This document shows positions 17,269 to 26,884 of a stretch of DNA of 64,000 bases, in pieces. A model generated the notes under the pieces. That model was not told where the DNA came from, did no database searches, and saw nothing but the letters and a program-made list of their open reading frames with translations. Each line of letters begins with the position of its first letter. The stretch's first letter is position 1. Where the stretch lies: NCBI RefSeq assembly GCF_000169155.1, contig NZ_AAWL01000003.1, forward strand, positions 1-64,000, written 5' to 3'. Source of the DNA: Thermosinus carboxydivorans Nor1. Its GTDB lineage: Bacteria > Bacillota > Negativicutes > Sporomusales > Thermosinaceae. The position numbers were made by a program, and so were the translations under genes.

Positions 17269-18309
17269 ATGTTGCAAGGGGAAAAGAAAAAATATATATA
17301 CATCATCATGGCCATCCTGGGGCTTGTATTTCTTGCCGGTTTTGCTTTAACCGTACTGTTTTCTGAGCGAACAGAGGAAAAGCCCCGGCGGGTGGCGGTG
17401 CTGATGTCAGGTGAATCGCGGAGGGGAAAACTGCTGGGGTTGCAGCAGGGATTGGCTGAACTTGGTTTTGTGGAGGGTAACCATATTGTGTATCAGATAA
17501 TCTCTGCCGGTGAAAACCGGCTGAGGCTTGCCGAACTGGCTTGGGATTTGGTGCGGGCGGAACCGGACGTTGTTGTGGCGCTGGGCGGTCTGGAAGTTGA
17601 CGCTGTGCAGCAAGCAGTAGAGCGCCGGTATAAAGAAACGGGGCGAACTGTAAGGGTGGTTTTTGCCGGGGTAGCATCGGCGGCGTCCCGGGGATTATAT
17701 CAAAATCCCCAACAACCGCGTTACATTACAGGGGTGGAAAACCTTGACGCCGAATTGTCGGGGAAAAGGCTTGAATACTTCAAGCACTTGGTACCAAGTT
17801 TGAAAAAGGTCGGTGTTGTTTATGAGCCGGGCATTGTTCCCAGTGAGCAAGGGGTGCAATTCGCCCAAGAAGCCGCCCAACTGCTGGGGGTGGAAGTGGT
17901 GAAATACCCTGTTCGTTCTCCTTATGACCTGCTTGCCCTGGAAACAACTCTCTTTCCTGGTGCTTGTGACGGATTGCTGCTCATGCCAAGTTTTATGATT
18001 GAGTCGGGGGGAGAAGTTTTATACCGCTTGTCGCTGGCCAAAAAAATTCCTGTTTTTGGGTTGCGGGTTAAAGATGCCTCAACCTATTATTTTGCATCCT
18101 TCGGCCCTCATGTATATCATCAAGGACGGCAGGCGGCCAGACTTGTGGCGAAAATGCTTAAGCAACGCTCGGCAGAGGATATTCCGGTGGAAACTCCGGA
18201 TCGGGTTGAACTTGTGATCAACGTCGATATTGCTCGGCGAATAGGTGTTACGTTAACGCCGGCTCAGTTGCATTATGCCGACCAGTTGGTAGGAAAGGAC
18301 TGCCAATGA
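17269..18309 (+). CDS. Membrane-anchored ABC-type substrate-binding protein (sensor component)
   Basis: This 346-residue protein has one N-terminal membrane span (YIYIIMAILGLVFLAGFALTVLF) and then a periplasmic-binding fold of the PF04392 type (VAVLMSGESRRGKLLGLQQGL, GVVYEPGIVPSEQGV). No ABC permease or ATPase follows. Instead a histidine kinase overlaps its stop (ATGA), so I infer it presents a ligand, such as tetrathionate or another oxyanion, to the kinase. An in-frame TTG at 17257 sits almost on AGGAG; the ATG at 17269 is the better start. Confidence 0.8.
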   Translation: MLQGEKKKYIYIIMAILGLVFLAGFALTVLFSERTEEKPRRVAVLMSGESRRGKLLGLQQGLAELGFVEGNHIVYQIISAGENRLRLAELAWDLVRAEPDVVVALGGLEVDAVQQAVERRYKETGRTVRVVFAGVASAASRGLYQNPQQPRYITGVENLDAELSGKRLEYFKHLVPSLKKVGVVYEPGIVPSEQGVQFAQEAAQLLGVEVVKYPVRSPYDLLALETTLFPGACDGLLLMPSFMIESGGEVLYRLSLAKKIPVFGLRVKDASTYYFASFGPHVYHQGRQAARLVAKMLKQRSAEDIPVETPDRVELVINVDIARRIGVTLTPAQLHYADQLVGKDCQ

Positions 18310-20171
18310 CTAAGATTGGAACCAGAGTATTAGCATACGGGCTGTTTATGGCATGGATGCCGCTCATTTTAATTTGCCTCTTTGTCATCTTTACCATCGG
18401 CCCCAGACTGGAAGCGGGAGTCGCCGAAAAAGCGGCAGCGAGCGCTCGTGTCAAAGCCGATGTGGTGAATGAACTGCTGATGGGAGTAGACAATCATCTG
18501 CAGGCTGTCGCAATGACCTCCCATGAGCGGCTGTTTACCATGGATGCCGAAAGCCGTCAAGCTTTGTTTTATGATCTGTTAAAAACAAATCCCCTGCTGG
18601 AAGAGGTGTATCTGCTGGACCAAAAAGGCAATTCAATTGCTTGGGTATCCCGGTGGCGGCCGACCGGGTCGGGCCAGCCGGAAAAAGCAGTAGTCAAACC
18701 GGAAAAAAAGAGTTCTTTTATTACCAATGTTCACAGAGAAAGTGACGGTAGGATCACATCGATGATTTGCACACCCATTCGTTCCACCGGCTGGCAGGAG
18801 ACCATCGGTTACTTGGGCGGCAAGGTGCGCTTGAGAGGCGTGGCCGACTTGGCCTTAACCGGTAATACGCAGGGACGGGAAAACAGTTTCATTGTTGATG
18901 AAACGGGTCAACTGGTCGGACATGAAGATTTTAGTCAAGTATTGAGCGGCGTCGATGTCCGGAAAAGTTTAGCGGTGCAAGAGTTCATGCAAACCTTACG
19001 CCGTGAGGAAACACCGGCAGCGGTTGGCGAAACAACAGCCAAACGATACGTGAATTATCAAGGGGCTGATGTGTTAGGCGCCTATGTTCCTGTGGGCAGC
19101 TGGGGATGGGCTGTAGTGGTAGAGAAAGAGCGGGATGAGGCGTTAAAACCGGTTAGGGATTGGATGGTGCGATTCTATTTTGTAGGCCTTTTTTTATCCT
19201 TATCGGCGGTTGGTATCAGTTATATTATTGCTAACAAAATTACCAAGCCCATTCGTGAATTAGAGCAAGGCGTAAACAAAATAGCCCGGGGAGAATGGGA
19301 TCATGACCTTCCGGGCGGCGGTGATGACGAAGTCGGCCGTCTTGTCAGTGCCTTTAACCGGATGTTAAAAGAGCAGCGGCAGAAAAAAGAATTGGAGGAA
19401 CGGCTGGTCCAAACGGACAAAATGGCCGCCCTGGGAACGGTCGCTGCCAGTGTGGCCCATGAAATAAACAATCCGCTTGCTGTTATTTCCGGATATAGTG
19501 AGGATATGCTCGATCGGCTGAGAGAAGGAGACAATGAGGCGCTGCTTGTCGATGGCGAAAAATATCTTTCCATTATTTGCGACCAGACGAAACGGTGCAA
19601 AAACATAATTCGGATGTGGCTCGATACGGCGCGTTTGCCTCAAGCTGAAAGCGAACCTGTCAATGTTGTGGAGACGGTAGAGGCTGTCCGGGAATTGCTC
19701 CTGTATCGTGCCCAAAAGAAGGGCGTTACCTTGCAAAAATGCCTAATAACGAATGGCGCCGGCGTTTTGCCGGTAGTCATAGCCAGTCGGGGACAGTTGC
19801 AGCAGGTATTGCTCAATTTGCTGATTAACGCGCTGGATGCTTGCGGCGAAGGCGACCGGGTCGCAATTCAGACCGAAGTAAGGGACCAAGAGTGTTTTCT
19901 GCGTATCATTGACTCCGGTGTGGGCATCCCCAAAGAAAACCTGTCTCGTATCGGCCAATCCTTTTTTACGACAAAACCGCCCGGACAAGGTACGGGGTTA
20001 GGAATATATATTGTTAATGAGCTGGTGAAAGGCTGGGGAGGCAGATTAGAGATTTTCAGTGAGGGAGAAGGCAAAGGGACGGTGGTCACCTTACGGCTTC
20101 CCCTCGCAAATAACGGGGGAGATCAGCATGGAAAACCAAACGTCAGCAGTGATTCATGTGTTGATCATTGA
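18306..20171 (+). CDS. Membrane sensor histidine kinase (NtrB-like)
   Basis: This 621-residue kinase has a membrane span at about 12-33 and an extracytoplasmic Cache-like sensor (about 35-285). A second span lies at about 292-312, followed by a HAMP domain (TKPIRELEQGVNKIARGEWDH) and an H-box VAASVAHEINNPLAVISGY with the phosphorylated His near 382. The C-terminal ATPase has N and G boxes (LLNLLINALDAC, GTGLGIYIVNELV). The start overlaps the previous stop as ATGA, and its end overlaps the response regulator gene by 44 bases. The three genes form one signalling operon upstream of ttrBCA. Confidence 0.92.
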   Translation: MTKIGTRVLAYGLFMAWMPLILICLFVIFTIGPRLEAGVAEKAAASARVKADVVNELLMGVDNHLQAVAMTSHERLFTMDAESRQALFYDLLKTNPLLEEVYLLDQKGNSIAWVSRWRPTGSGQPEKAVVKPEKKSSFITNVHRESDGRITSMICTPIRSTGWQETIGYLGGKVRLRGVADLALTGNTQGRENSFIVDETGQLVGHEDFSQVLSGVDVRKSLAVQEFMQTLRREETPAAVGETTAKRYVNYQGADVLGAYVPVGSWGWAVVVEKERDEALKPVRDWMVRFYFVGLFLSLSAVGISYIIANKITKPIRELEQGVNKIARGEWDHDLPGGGDDEVGRLVSAFNRMLKEQRQKKELEERLVQTDKMAALGTVAASVAHEINNPLAVISGYSEDMLDRLREGDNEALLVDGEKYLSIICDQTKRCKNIIRMWLDTARLPQAESEPVNVVETVEAVRELLLYRAQKKGVTLQKCLITNGAGVLPVVIASRGQLQQVLLNLLINALDACGEGDRVAIQTEVRDQECFLRIIDSGVGIPKENLSRIGQSFFTTKPPGQGTGLGIYIVNELVKGWGGRLEIFSEGEGKGTVVTLRLPLANNGGDQHGKPNVSSDSCVDH

Positions 20172-21525
20172 AGATGAGGATTCGTTTCGGTCGCTGCTGG
20201 AAAGTAGACTTAATCGCAAAGGATATTGCATAACCGCTACGGCCAGCGGCGAGGAGGGCCTGAAAGCGGCCCGAGAAAAGTCGTTTGATGTGGCACTGGT
20301 TGACATTCGCCTTCCGGGCATGGACGGCATCCAGGTACTCCAAGCGCTGCGGCAACTGCAGTCGCCGCCAGAAGTACTCATGATGACCGGCCATGGCACC
20401 ATTGAAACAGCCATTGAGGCCATGCGCCAAGGAGCATACCATTATCTGACCAAACCCTTGGATTTAAAAGAATTGGAACTGGTGTTGGCAAAAGCTTTGG
20501 AAAAACGCCGCCTTGCCGATCGGGTGGAAGGATTGAACCGGGCCCTGGACCGGCAGACAGGCGAGCCGGAGATAGTGGGAAACAGTCCGGCCCTGCTAAA
20601 GGTGATTGACTTGACGCGCAAAGCGGCTTCATGGGATATACCGGTTCTGATTACCGGTGAAAGCGGCACCGGTAAGGAATTGATAGCTAAAGCACTTCAT
20701 CATTGGAGCAACCGGAAGGGGAAGCCGTGGATTGCCATTAACTGCGGGACTTTACCAAGTAACTTGCTGGAAAGCGAACTGTTCGGCCATGAAAAAGGTG
20801 CCTTTTCCGGTGCTGTCGCTTCCCGCGTGGGACTGGTGGAAGCGGCCCATGAGGGCACGTTATTTTTGGATGAAATTGGTGAACTGGAGGTTGGCCTGCA
20901 GGCCAAATTGCTACGGTTTTTAGAGTCCGGCGAATACCGACGGATCGGCAATAACCGATTATTTAAAAGTAAGGTTCGCGTTGTAGCCGCCACAAACAAG
21001 AATTTGGAGGAAGCCATTGCTGCCGGGCAATTCCGGGAGGATCTCTATTACCGCCTTAGCGGCATGGTGCTGCGTTTACCGCCTTTACGGGAAAGACGGG
21101 GCGATATACCCCTCTTAGTACAATACTTCCTGAAACGCCGTTATCCGCATCGCCAGCCGCCCATCGATCCGTCGGTCTGGGAACGGCTGGAGGCATACCG
21201 CTTTCCGGGCAATGTGCGGGAACTGGCCCACATGGTAGACAGGGCGTGTATGCTGTATGATGGCGGGATGCTTAGCTGGCACCATTTCGTTGGCTTCTGT
21301 GACGATGGAGTTGACCGTTCCCGTAGTCACAAGCCGGCTGATTCGGCCTTTGTCTATCCGCCGGGGATGCCGCTGGAAGAGGTGCGGCGGAGGCACATCT
21401 TAGCAACCTTGGCCATGGTAGGGGGCAATAAAGCTGTGGCAGCAGAAAAACTTGGCATTGGACTCCGAACCTTATACCGGTATTTGGAGGAATGGAATTT
21501 GGCACAGCAGGATGAACTAACGTAA
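20128..21525 (+). CDS. Sigma-54-dependent response regulator (NtrC family)
   Basis: This 465-residue activator has a receiver domain (about 10-125) with phospho-Asp in VALVDIRLPGMDG, and an AAA+ domain (about 150-380) with Walker A GESGTGKELIAKALH. The sigma-54 contact loop is EKGAFSGAV (GAFSGA in place of the usual GAFTGA), followed by Walker B GTLFLDEIGEL. A Fis-type helix-turn-helix ends the protein (MVGGNKAVAAEKLGIGLRTLYRYL). GGGGGAG precedes the ATG at 20128. It is expected to switch on the sigma-54 promoter found at 21766-21783. Confidence 0.93.
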   Translation: MENQTSAVIHVLIIEDEDSFRSLLESRLNRKGYCITATASGEEGLKAAREKSFDVALVDIRLPGMDGIQVLQALRQLQSPPEVLMMTGHGTIETAIEAMRQGAYHYLTKPLDLKELELVLAKALEKRRLADRVEGLNRALDRQTGEPEIVGNSPALLKVIDLTRKAASWDIPVLITGESGTGKELIAKALHHWSNRKGKPWIAINCGTLPSNLLESELFGHEKGAFSGAVASRVGLVEAAHEGTLFLDEIGELEVGLQAKLLRFLESGEYRRIGNNRLFKSKVRVVAATNKNLEEAIAAGQFREDLYYRLSGMVLRLPPLRERRGDIPLLVQYFLKRRYPHRQPPIDPSVWERLEAYRFPGNVRELAHMVDRACMLYDGGMLSWHHFVGFCDDGVDRSRSHKPADSAFVYPPGMPLEEVRRRHILATLAMVGGNKAVAAEKLGIGLRTLYRYLEEWNLAQQDELT

Positions 21526-21546
21526 TTGGTTCATCCTGTTTTTATT
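21509..21546 (+). terminator. Terminator overlapping the regulator stop codon
   Basis: AGGATGAAC (21509-21517) pairs with GTTCATCCT (21529-21537), followed by GTTTTTATTT. The stop codon lies in the loop. It separates the sensor operon from ttrBCA. Confidence 0.8.
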
Positions 21547-21565
21547 TACTTTATTGGCGTGTACC

Positions 21566-21616
21566 GTCATACATCCCCATGCGCGTGCTTAAGTCCGCGG
21601 CGTGGGTATGTATGAC
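21566..21616. promoter_or_regulatory. Long inverted repeat, candidate enhancer site for the NtrC-type activator
   Basis: GTCATACATCCCCA and TGGGTATGTATGAC are inverted copies with one mismatch, separated by about 23 bases, and located 150-200 bases upstream of the sigma-54 promoter. That is the normal place for an upstream activating sequence. It is followed by TTTTTT, so a second terminator is the alternative reading. Confidence 0.5.
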
Positions 21617-21765
21617 TTTTTTGTTGTCTGCCATTTTGGCATAGGTGCAATGCTTCTTGCCAATTATGCATAAACGTTTTGTCATATTGGCAAAGATCCT
21701 TAAGTTTACGCATGCAACCATTTGTGGTTACCGCGATTTTTCCCGGTTTTGAAGGGCCGATGCAG

Positions 21766-21783
21766 TTGGCATGAAACATGCAA
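21766..21783 (+). promoter_or_regulatory. Sigma-54 (-24/-12) promoter for ttrBCA
   Basis: TTGGCATGAAACATGCAA has GG (21768-21769) and GC (21780-21781) exactly ten bases apart, the defining spacing of a -24/-12 promoter. It lies 48 bases before the ttrB start and directly downstream of a gene for a sigma-54 activator. Confidence 0.75.
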
Positions 21784-21830
21784 TATACCATACGGACGAT
21801 TCAGTGTCAGGAACGGAAAGAGGAGGAATT

Positions 21831-22646
21831 ATGGAACAAGACAAAATGAAGCGCCGCAGCTTTCTGAAAAAACTATCGACGACTTTGGCAGCGGCCGTAG
21901 CCGCTGCCCCTTCCGTAGCTTCCGCATCGATGAAGATTCCCGGTCGGGATCGCAAGGATCCCCGGTATACCGGTCAGACCGGCAAGCGGTTCGGTATGGT
22001 TATTGACTTGCGAAAATGTATTTCCTGTCAGGCCTGCACGGCTGCTTGTAAAATAGAAAACCGCGTACCTGCAGGTTACTATCGGACTTGGGTTGCCGAA
22101 TTTGAAACCGGTACATACCCGGCGGTGCGTAAAGTGTTTTTGCCTCAATTGTGCAACCATTGCAGCGAACCGGCTTGCGTTTCCGTTTGCCCCACGGGAG
22201 CCACCTTTAAACGGGATGACGGCATCGTTGTTGTAGATGATACGATTTGCTGGGGTTGCGGTTACTGCATTAACGCTTGCCCCTATGATAAGCGGTTTTT
22301 CAACCCCGTTACCAAAGTGGCTGACAAGTGTACTCTTTGTGCCCATCGGTTGGACCGGGGATTGCTGCCGGCTTGCGTCGAAACCTGTGTTGGCGGCGCC
22401 AGGATCTGCGGTGATTTAAACGATCCGAAGAGTGAAGTGAGTCAGCTGTTGCAGAAATTCCCCACCAGTGTTTTGCGTCCGTCGCAAGGTACGGGCCCCA
22501 TGGTCTTCTATATTCATCTTGACAGAAGGATTCAGGAGGTACCTGTTGCCAGCGCAGCGTTGGAAGACCTGGTTCGGAAACAAGAAGGCACCCTGCGGGG
22601 AGAATGGACGACAATTCATACGAAGGAGGCAAGCAAAGGTGAATGA
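21831..22646 (+). CDS. ttrB: Tetrathionate reductase iron-sulfur subunit TtrB
   Basis: This 271-residue subunit carries electrons from TtrC to TtrA. It starts with a twin-arginine signal (MKRRSFLKKLSTTLAAAVAA), which is typical of TtrB and absent from most DmsB-like proteins. Four 4Fe-4S motifs follow: CISCQACTAACKIEN, CNHCSEPACVSVCPTGA, CWGCGYCINACPY and CTLCAHRLDRGLLPACVETCVGGA. GGAGGAATT precedes the ATG at 21831. It is the first gene after the sigma-54 promoter and overlaps ttrC by 8 bases. Confidence 0.9.
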   Translation: MEQDKMKRRSFLKKLSTTLAAAVAAAPSVASASMKIPGRDRKDPRYTGQTGKRFGMVIDLRKCISCQACTAACKIENRVPAGYYRTWVAEFETGTYPAVRKVFLPQLCNHCSEPACVSVCPTGATFKRDDGIVVVDDTICWGCGYCINACPYDKRFFNPVTKVADKCTLCAHRLDRGLLPACVETCVGGARICGDLNDPKSEVSQLLQKFPTSVLRPSQGTGPMVFYIHLDRRIQEVPVASAALEDLVRKQEGTLRGEWTTIHTKEASKGE

Positions 22647-23883
22647 GTTTCTGACAACTCTTTGGAATATTACGCCGGATCGGCCATGGGGGATTGATAT
22701 TCCCAATTATTTTTGGTTTACCGGGTCGAGTGCGGCTGCCTTCATCATATCCAGTTTTGCCCACGTATTCGGGATGAGAAAATATAAACCCATTGCCGGG
22801 TTTTCCTTGCTTCTGGCTTTTGTACTGCTGGTGGTCGCACCTTTTAATCTGATTGACGACTTGCGGCAGCCGGGACGAGTCATTCACTTTTTCTTTTACG
22901 GTTGGGAGAACTTTCCTACCTCGCCGATGAAGTGGGGGGTATTGCTGCTGCTGGCGTATCCGCTGTTAATTTTCACTGAAGCTTGCATCATGTACCGGGA
23001 AGATCTGATAGGACGAATGCAAACTTCCCGGAACAGTATCATGAAAAAAATATACAAGTTTCTTACTTTTGGCCGTACAGCCATTAACGATACGGAGCGA
23101 AAGAAAGATCACAAGTTAAGCTATTGGCTTGGCGCTGCCGGTATACCGCTGGCCCTTTCCGTTCATGGCTATACCGGCTATATTCTTGGCGCCGTCCATG
23201 CCTTTCCGCTCTGGCATACGCCTTTAATGCCCGTACTGTTTTTGGCAAGCGCCATGGTGTCAGGCACGGGACTTCTGCTGGTGCTGCTGCCGGTCGTGCA
23301 AAAGTTCTTTTCCCCTGTTGGTAAAGTGGATCTGGCGCTAATGGCTGACTTAGGAAAATTATTGGCCTGGTTCATTGTCATCGACTTGGTAATCCGGTTT
23401 TTCTGGCTAACGTTTGCCATGCCTTTTAACGGCAGCGAAAAATATGCTCTTTATGAGTTTTTCAGCTACCATCAGTTTGACATTGTGGTCATCGAATATA
23501 TTATTGGCCTCTTTCTGCCCATGGCGGTCGGTTTCACCGCGCTACGGCAAAAGCTTTCTTTCGTCATGGCCGCAGGCTTCATCAGTGCCGCCGGCGTATG
23601 GCTTTTCCGCTGGAACACCGTCATTGGGGGTCAGGGAATGGCCAAATCTACAGGTGGATTGTTAGAGTACCATGCAGCCGTTACCGGACAGGACAGTATT
23701 GCGTCCGTATTGGCTAACGGCAGCCTGTTTGTTGCCGTATTATGTCTTGTTATGCTTCTTTTCCCTTGGGGGGATGAGATGAAACGCTATTATGAGAAAG
23801 GAGCCTATCATGGATACGAGTCGCCGAAACTTTTTGAAAGCCACGGCGGGAATAGCAGCCGTGGGAGCAATCTCGGGCTATAA
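22639..23883 (+). CDS. ttrC: Tetrathionate reductase membrane subunit TtrC (NrfD family)
   Basis: This 414-residue integral membrane protein has about nine hydrophobic spans and belongs to the NrfD/PsrC quinol-oxidising family. It begins VNEFLTTLWNITPDRPWGIDIPNYFWFTGSSAAAF. The GTG at 22639 has GGAGG upstream and overlaps the ttrB stop. Its last ~25 codons (ending HGGNSSRGSNLGL) run 74 bases into ttrA in another frame, over the Tat signal region. This is unusual and may be a natural C-terminal extension. Confidence 0.88.
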   Translation: MNEFLTTLWNITPDRPWGIDIPNYFWFTGSSAAAFIISSFAHVFGMRKYKPIAGFSLLLAFVLLVVAPFNLIDDLRQPGRVIHFFFYGWENFPTSPMKWGVLLLLAYPLLIFTEACIMYREDLIGRMQTSRNSIMKKIYKFLTFGRTAINDTERKKDHKLSYWLGAAGIPLALSVHGYTGYILGAVHAFPLWHTPLMPVLFLASAMVSGTGLLLVLLPVVQKFFSPVGKVDLALMADLGKLLAWFIVIDLVIRFFWLTFAMPFNGSEKYALYEFFSYHQFDIVVIEYIIGLFLPMAVGFTALRQKLSFVMAAGFISAAGVWLFRWNTVIGGQGMAKSTGGLLEYHAAVTGQDSIASVLANGSLFVAVLCLVMLLFPWGDEMKRYYEKGAYHGYESPKLFESHGGNSSRGSNLGL

Positions 23884-26875
23884 GGATATGCTATCTTTGG
23901 CCGCCACTTTCCGCGATCAAGGGGAGCGGGCCGCTGATCCTGTTTACGGCAATGCTTTACAACCTGAATACACCGTTAGCGAAGACGGCAAAGTAAATCT
24001 CGATCCAGGCTTTAAACTGGTCAATACCATGTGCAATGGCTGCACTACCCATTGCGGTGTCCGCGTTAAAATAGACAAAGCGACCGGCAAGGTGGTACGG
24101 GTAACCGGAAATCCATACAATCCGCTCTCCAGCCATCCGTGGCTTGAATTCAATACAGAGATCAAAGAGAGTCTTGCATGGACGGCAGGAGGCGGTGATA
24201 AGAAAACCAACCGTTCTACGGTGTGTGCCCGCGGCAACAGCGTCTTTGACAAAATTCACGATCCTTACCGGGTTTTGACGCCTCTCAAGCGGGTAGGCAA
24301 ACGGGGCGAGAACAAATGGCAACCCATTTCGCTTGAACAAGCCATCAAGGAAATCGTCGAAGGGGGAGACCTCTTTGGCGAAGGTCATGTGGACGGCCTG
24401 GCCGCCATACGAGACACCACTACCTTGATTGATCCCGATAATCCGGATTATGGTCCCAAATCGCAGCAGCTTGGTTGTATCGGCGCCGTTGATGATGGGC
24501 GGCAAAATTTTGTCGTCCAGCGGTTTCTTATGGCCTTCGGTACAAAAAATATGGCCAATCACACTTCTATCTGCGGCCTTTCAATGCGGGCCGGCAGCGC
24601 CGCTTTTCTGGGCGATTTTGAAAAGTACCCCCATTTAAAACCAGACTTTGACGAATGCGAATTTCTTATCAACTGGGGGACGGCTCCTGGGCAGGCAGGT
24701 AATCCTTTTAAATTAATGGGAAAACTGCTTGCCAATGCCCGGGCTGAAAAGAAATTACGTTATGTTACCATTACACCTATCTTAACCAACAGCGATACCA
24801 TTGCTACAGACCGTTCGACGTGGATCCCGATAAAACCGCAGGGTGATCTGGCGCTGGCCATGGGGATGATTCGCTGGATTATTGAAAACAAGCGGTATAA
24901 CGAAGCCTATTTGTCGATACCGAGTGCGGAAGCGATGAAGCAGTACAAAGAGGGCAGTTTTACCAACGCTTCCCATCTGGTGGTCGTGGAAAAAGGCCAT
25001 CCGTTAGAAGGAAAGTTTTTGTTCAAAGAAGTTCCGCCGGTTAAAGAAGGCGAGGAGCCGGGCAAGATTTTCTACTGTATTGACCACGCGACCGGAGAAT
25101 TGGCTCTTGTCACCCAGACAAGCAAAGCAAGACTAAGTGTGGATCAGAAAGTAACCATCGACGGGCAAAGCATTGCTGTAAAGTCGTCGTTTAAGCTGCT
25201 GGAAGAAGCGGCCATGCAAAAAACGCTGCACGAATACAGTGAGATTAGCGGTGTGCCCTTGAAAGATCTGATATGGCTGGCCGACGAGTTTACCAGTCAT
25301 GGCCGTAAGGTTGGGATCCATTGCCATGGGGGAACCATGCACACTACCGGATTTTATACTACCTACGCTATTCTGACGCTGACGGCTCTCGTCGGCGCTG
25401 TCGGATACAAAGGGGGCATGAGTACCGGCGGCGGCAAATTCGCTGATTGGCAAGGACCGCGGTATGATCTTTTTGCTTATCCTAATAAGCCGAAAATATC
25501 CGGCATCCGCCTGGACCGCACCCGCAGCCCTTATGAAAAGAGTAGTGAATACAAGCGCAAAAAGGCCCAAGGCAAGCCTTATCCGGCTGAAGACCAGTGG
25601 TACCCGTTTACTAACTCGGTGGAAACAGAGTTTCTTAATGCATCGATAAATGGTTATCCATACCGGTTAAAAGCGCTGCTCCTCTATAATGCTTCCTTTA
25701 TTTACGGCACATCGGGGGCCAAGTTTCTAGCGGAAAAGCTGAAAGATCCCAAGGCGTCCATTCCGCTGATTATATCAGTTGATCCTTTTATCAACGAAAC
25801 TTCGCAGTTAGCGGACTATATCATTCCTGACAGCGTTATGTATGAAACTTGGGGTGTGTTAGGACCGTGGCACGGTACGCTGACCAAAGCCAGTGTTATC
25901 CGGTACCCGGTTGTGGAACCAAGAACGGCCAAAACGGCCAATGGTGAACCGATTTGTCTGGACAGTTTTCTCATCGAACTGGGCAAGGCATTGAAACTTC
26001 CCGGCTTCGGCGATAAGGCAATTAAGGGGACGGACGGGAAGCTGTATCCATTGCATCGTCCCGAAGATGTCTATTTGCGGGTGTTTGAAAACATTGCTTT
26101 GGATGGTACGCCCGTACCGGATATTAGCGACGAAGAATTAGAGATATGCGGATTGAATGAGTGGCGTGAAAGATTACAAAACGTGTGTGGCGAAAACTGG
26201 CGTAAGGTAGCTTACATCATGGCAAGGGGCGGCCGGTATGAATCGAAGTCCAAAGCATATGATGGTGAGCTGTTGGCAAAACGCTACCCCAAGGCGATTC
26301 AAATCTATAACGAAACGGTAGGTACAACCCGCAACGCTTTAACCGGCGAGCGCTACAGCGGTGTTCCGCTGTATTACGAGCCCCGTCTTACGGACGGTAC
26401 GCCGCTGGCCCACGTTGCCGACCCGGCCCAATATCCTTTCCTGGCATTTAGTTATAAGTCTCACGTGGTATCAGCGGCCTCAGCTTCCTCCGAACAAATA
26501 CGGGAAATTCGGTATACCAACTATATTGATATTAATACAGAGACGGGTAATAAGCTGGGGCTAAAAGACGGCGACACAATTAAGCTTAGATCTCCGCACG
26601 GTACCTTAACCGGCGTCTGCCGGCTGCGGCAAGGGATCCATCCTCAAGCCGTCGGGGTTGAACATGGCTTCGGCCGCTTTGGGGAAGGCGCTGCCGACGT
26701 TGTAGTGGGAGATCAAGTGATGAAACTGTCGAAAAGCCGGGCGTCCGGCGCCTGGATTAACCAATTGGGTATGTTTGATCCAAGCCGCAAGGGCCGACAG
26801 CCTTTAGCTGATTTTGCTTGTGGTTCCAATGCGCGCCAAGCTGTTCCGGTTACAATTGAAAAAGTGAAGGCATAA
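23810..26875 (+). CDS. ttrA: Tetrathionate reductase catalytic subunit TtrA
   Basis: This 1021-residue molybdopterin enzyme reduces tetrathionate to thiosulfate outside the membrane; the length matches known TtrA. The twin-arginine signal is SRRNFLKATAGIAAVGAISG. The 4Fe-4S site has C75, C78, C82 and a fourth Cys in STVCARGN. The likely Mo ligand is the Cys in HTSICGLSMRAGS (about 250). The large inserted lobes and C-terminal GLKDGDTIKLRSPHGTLTG domain fit the Ttr branch. AAAGGAG precedes the ATG at 23810. Substrate assignment rests on the ttrBCA order, the TtrB signal peptide and overall resemblance; polythionate or related substrates remain possible. Confidence 0.88.
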   Translation: MDTSRRNFLKATAGIAAVGAISGYKDMLSLAATFRDQGERAADPVYGNALQPEYTVSEDGKVNLDPGFKLVNTMCNGCTTHCGVRVKIDKATGKVVRVTGNPYNPLSSHPWLEFNTEIKESLAWTAGGGDKKTNRSTVCARGNSVFDKIHDPYRVLTPLKRVGKRGENKWQPISLEQAIKEIVEGGDLFGEGHVDGLAAIRDTTTLIDPDNPDYGPKSQQLGCIGAVDDGRQNFVVQRFLMAFGTKNMANHTSICGLSMRAGSAAFLGDFEKYPHLKPDFDECEFLINWGTAPGQAGNPFKLMGKLLANARAEKKLRYVTITPILTNSDTIATDRSTWIPIKPQGDLALAMGMIRWIIENKRYNEAYLSIPSAEAMKQYKEGSFTNASHLVVVEKGHPLEGKFLFKEVPPVKEGEEPGKIFYCIDHATGELALVTQTSKARLSVDQKVTIDGQSIAVKSSFKLLEEAAMQKTLHEYSEISGVPLKDLIWLADEFTSHGRKVGIHCHGGTMHTTGFYTTYAILTLTALVGAVGYKGGMSTGGGKFADWQGPRYDLFAYPNKPKISGIRLDRTRSPYEKSSEYKRKKAQGKPYPAEDQWYPFTNSVETEFLNASINGYPYRLKALLLYNASFIYGTSGAKFLAEKLKDPKASIPLIISVDPFINETSQLADYIIPDSVMYETWGVLGPWHGTLTKASVIRYPVVEPRTAKTANGEPICLDSFLIELGKALKLPGFGDKAIKGTDGKLYPLHRPEDVYLRVFENIALDGTPVPDISDEELEICGLNEWRERLQNVCGENWRKVAYIMARGGRYESKSKAYDGELLAKRYPKAIQIYNETVGTTRNALTGERYSGVPLYYEPRLTDGTPLAHVADPAQYPFLAFSYKSHVVSAASASSEQIREIRYTNYIDINTETGNKLGLKDGDTIKLRSPHGTLTGVCRLRQGIHPQAVGVEHGFGRFGEGAADVVVGDQVMKLSKSRASGAWINQLGMFDPSRKGRQPLADFACGSNARQAVPVTIEKVKA

Positions 26876-26884
26876 TGGTATTAC

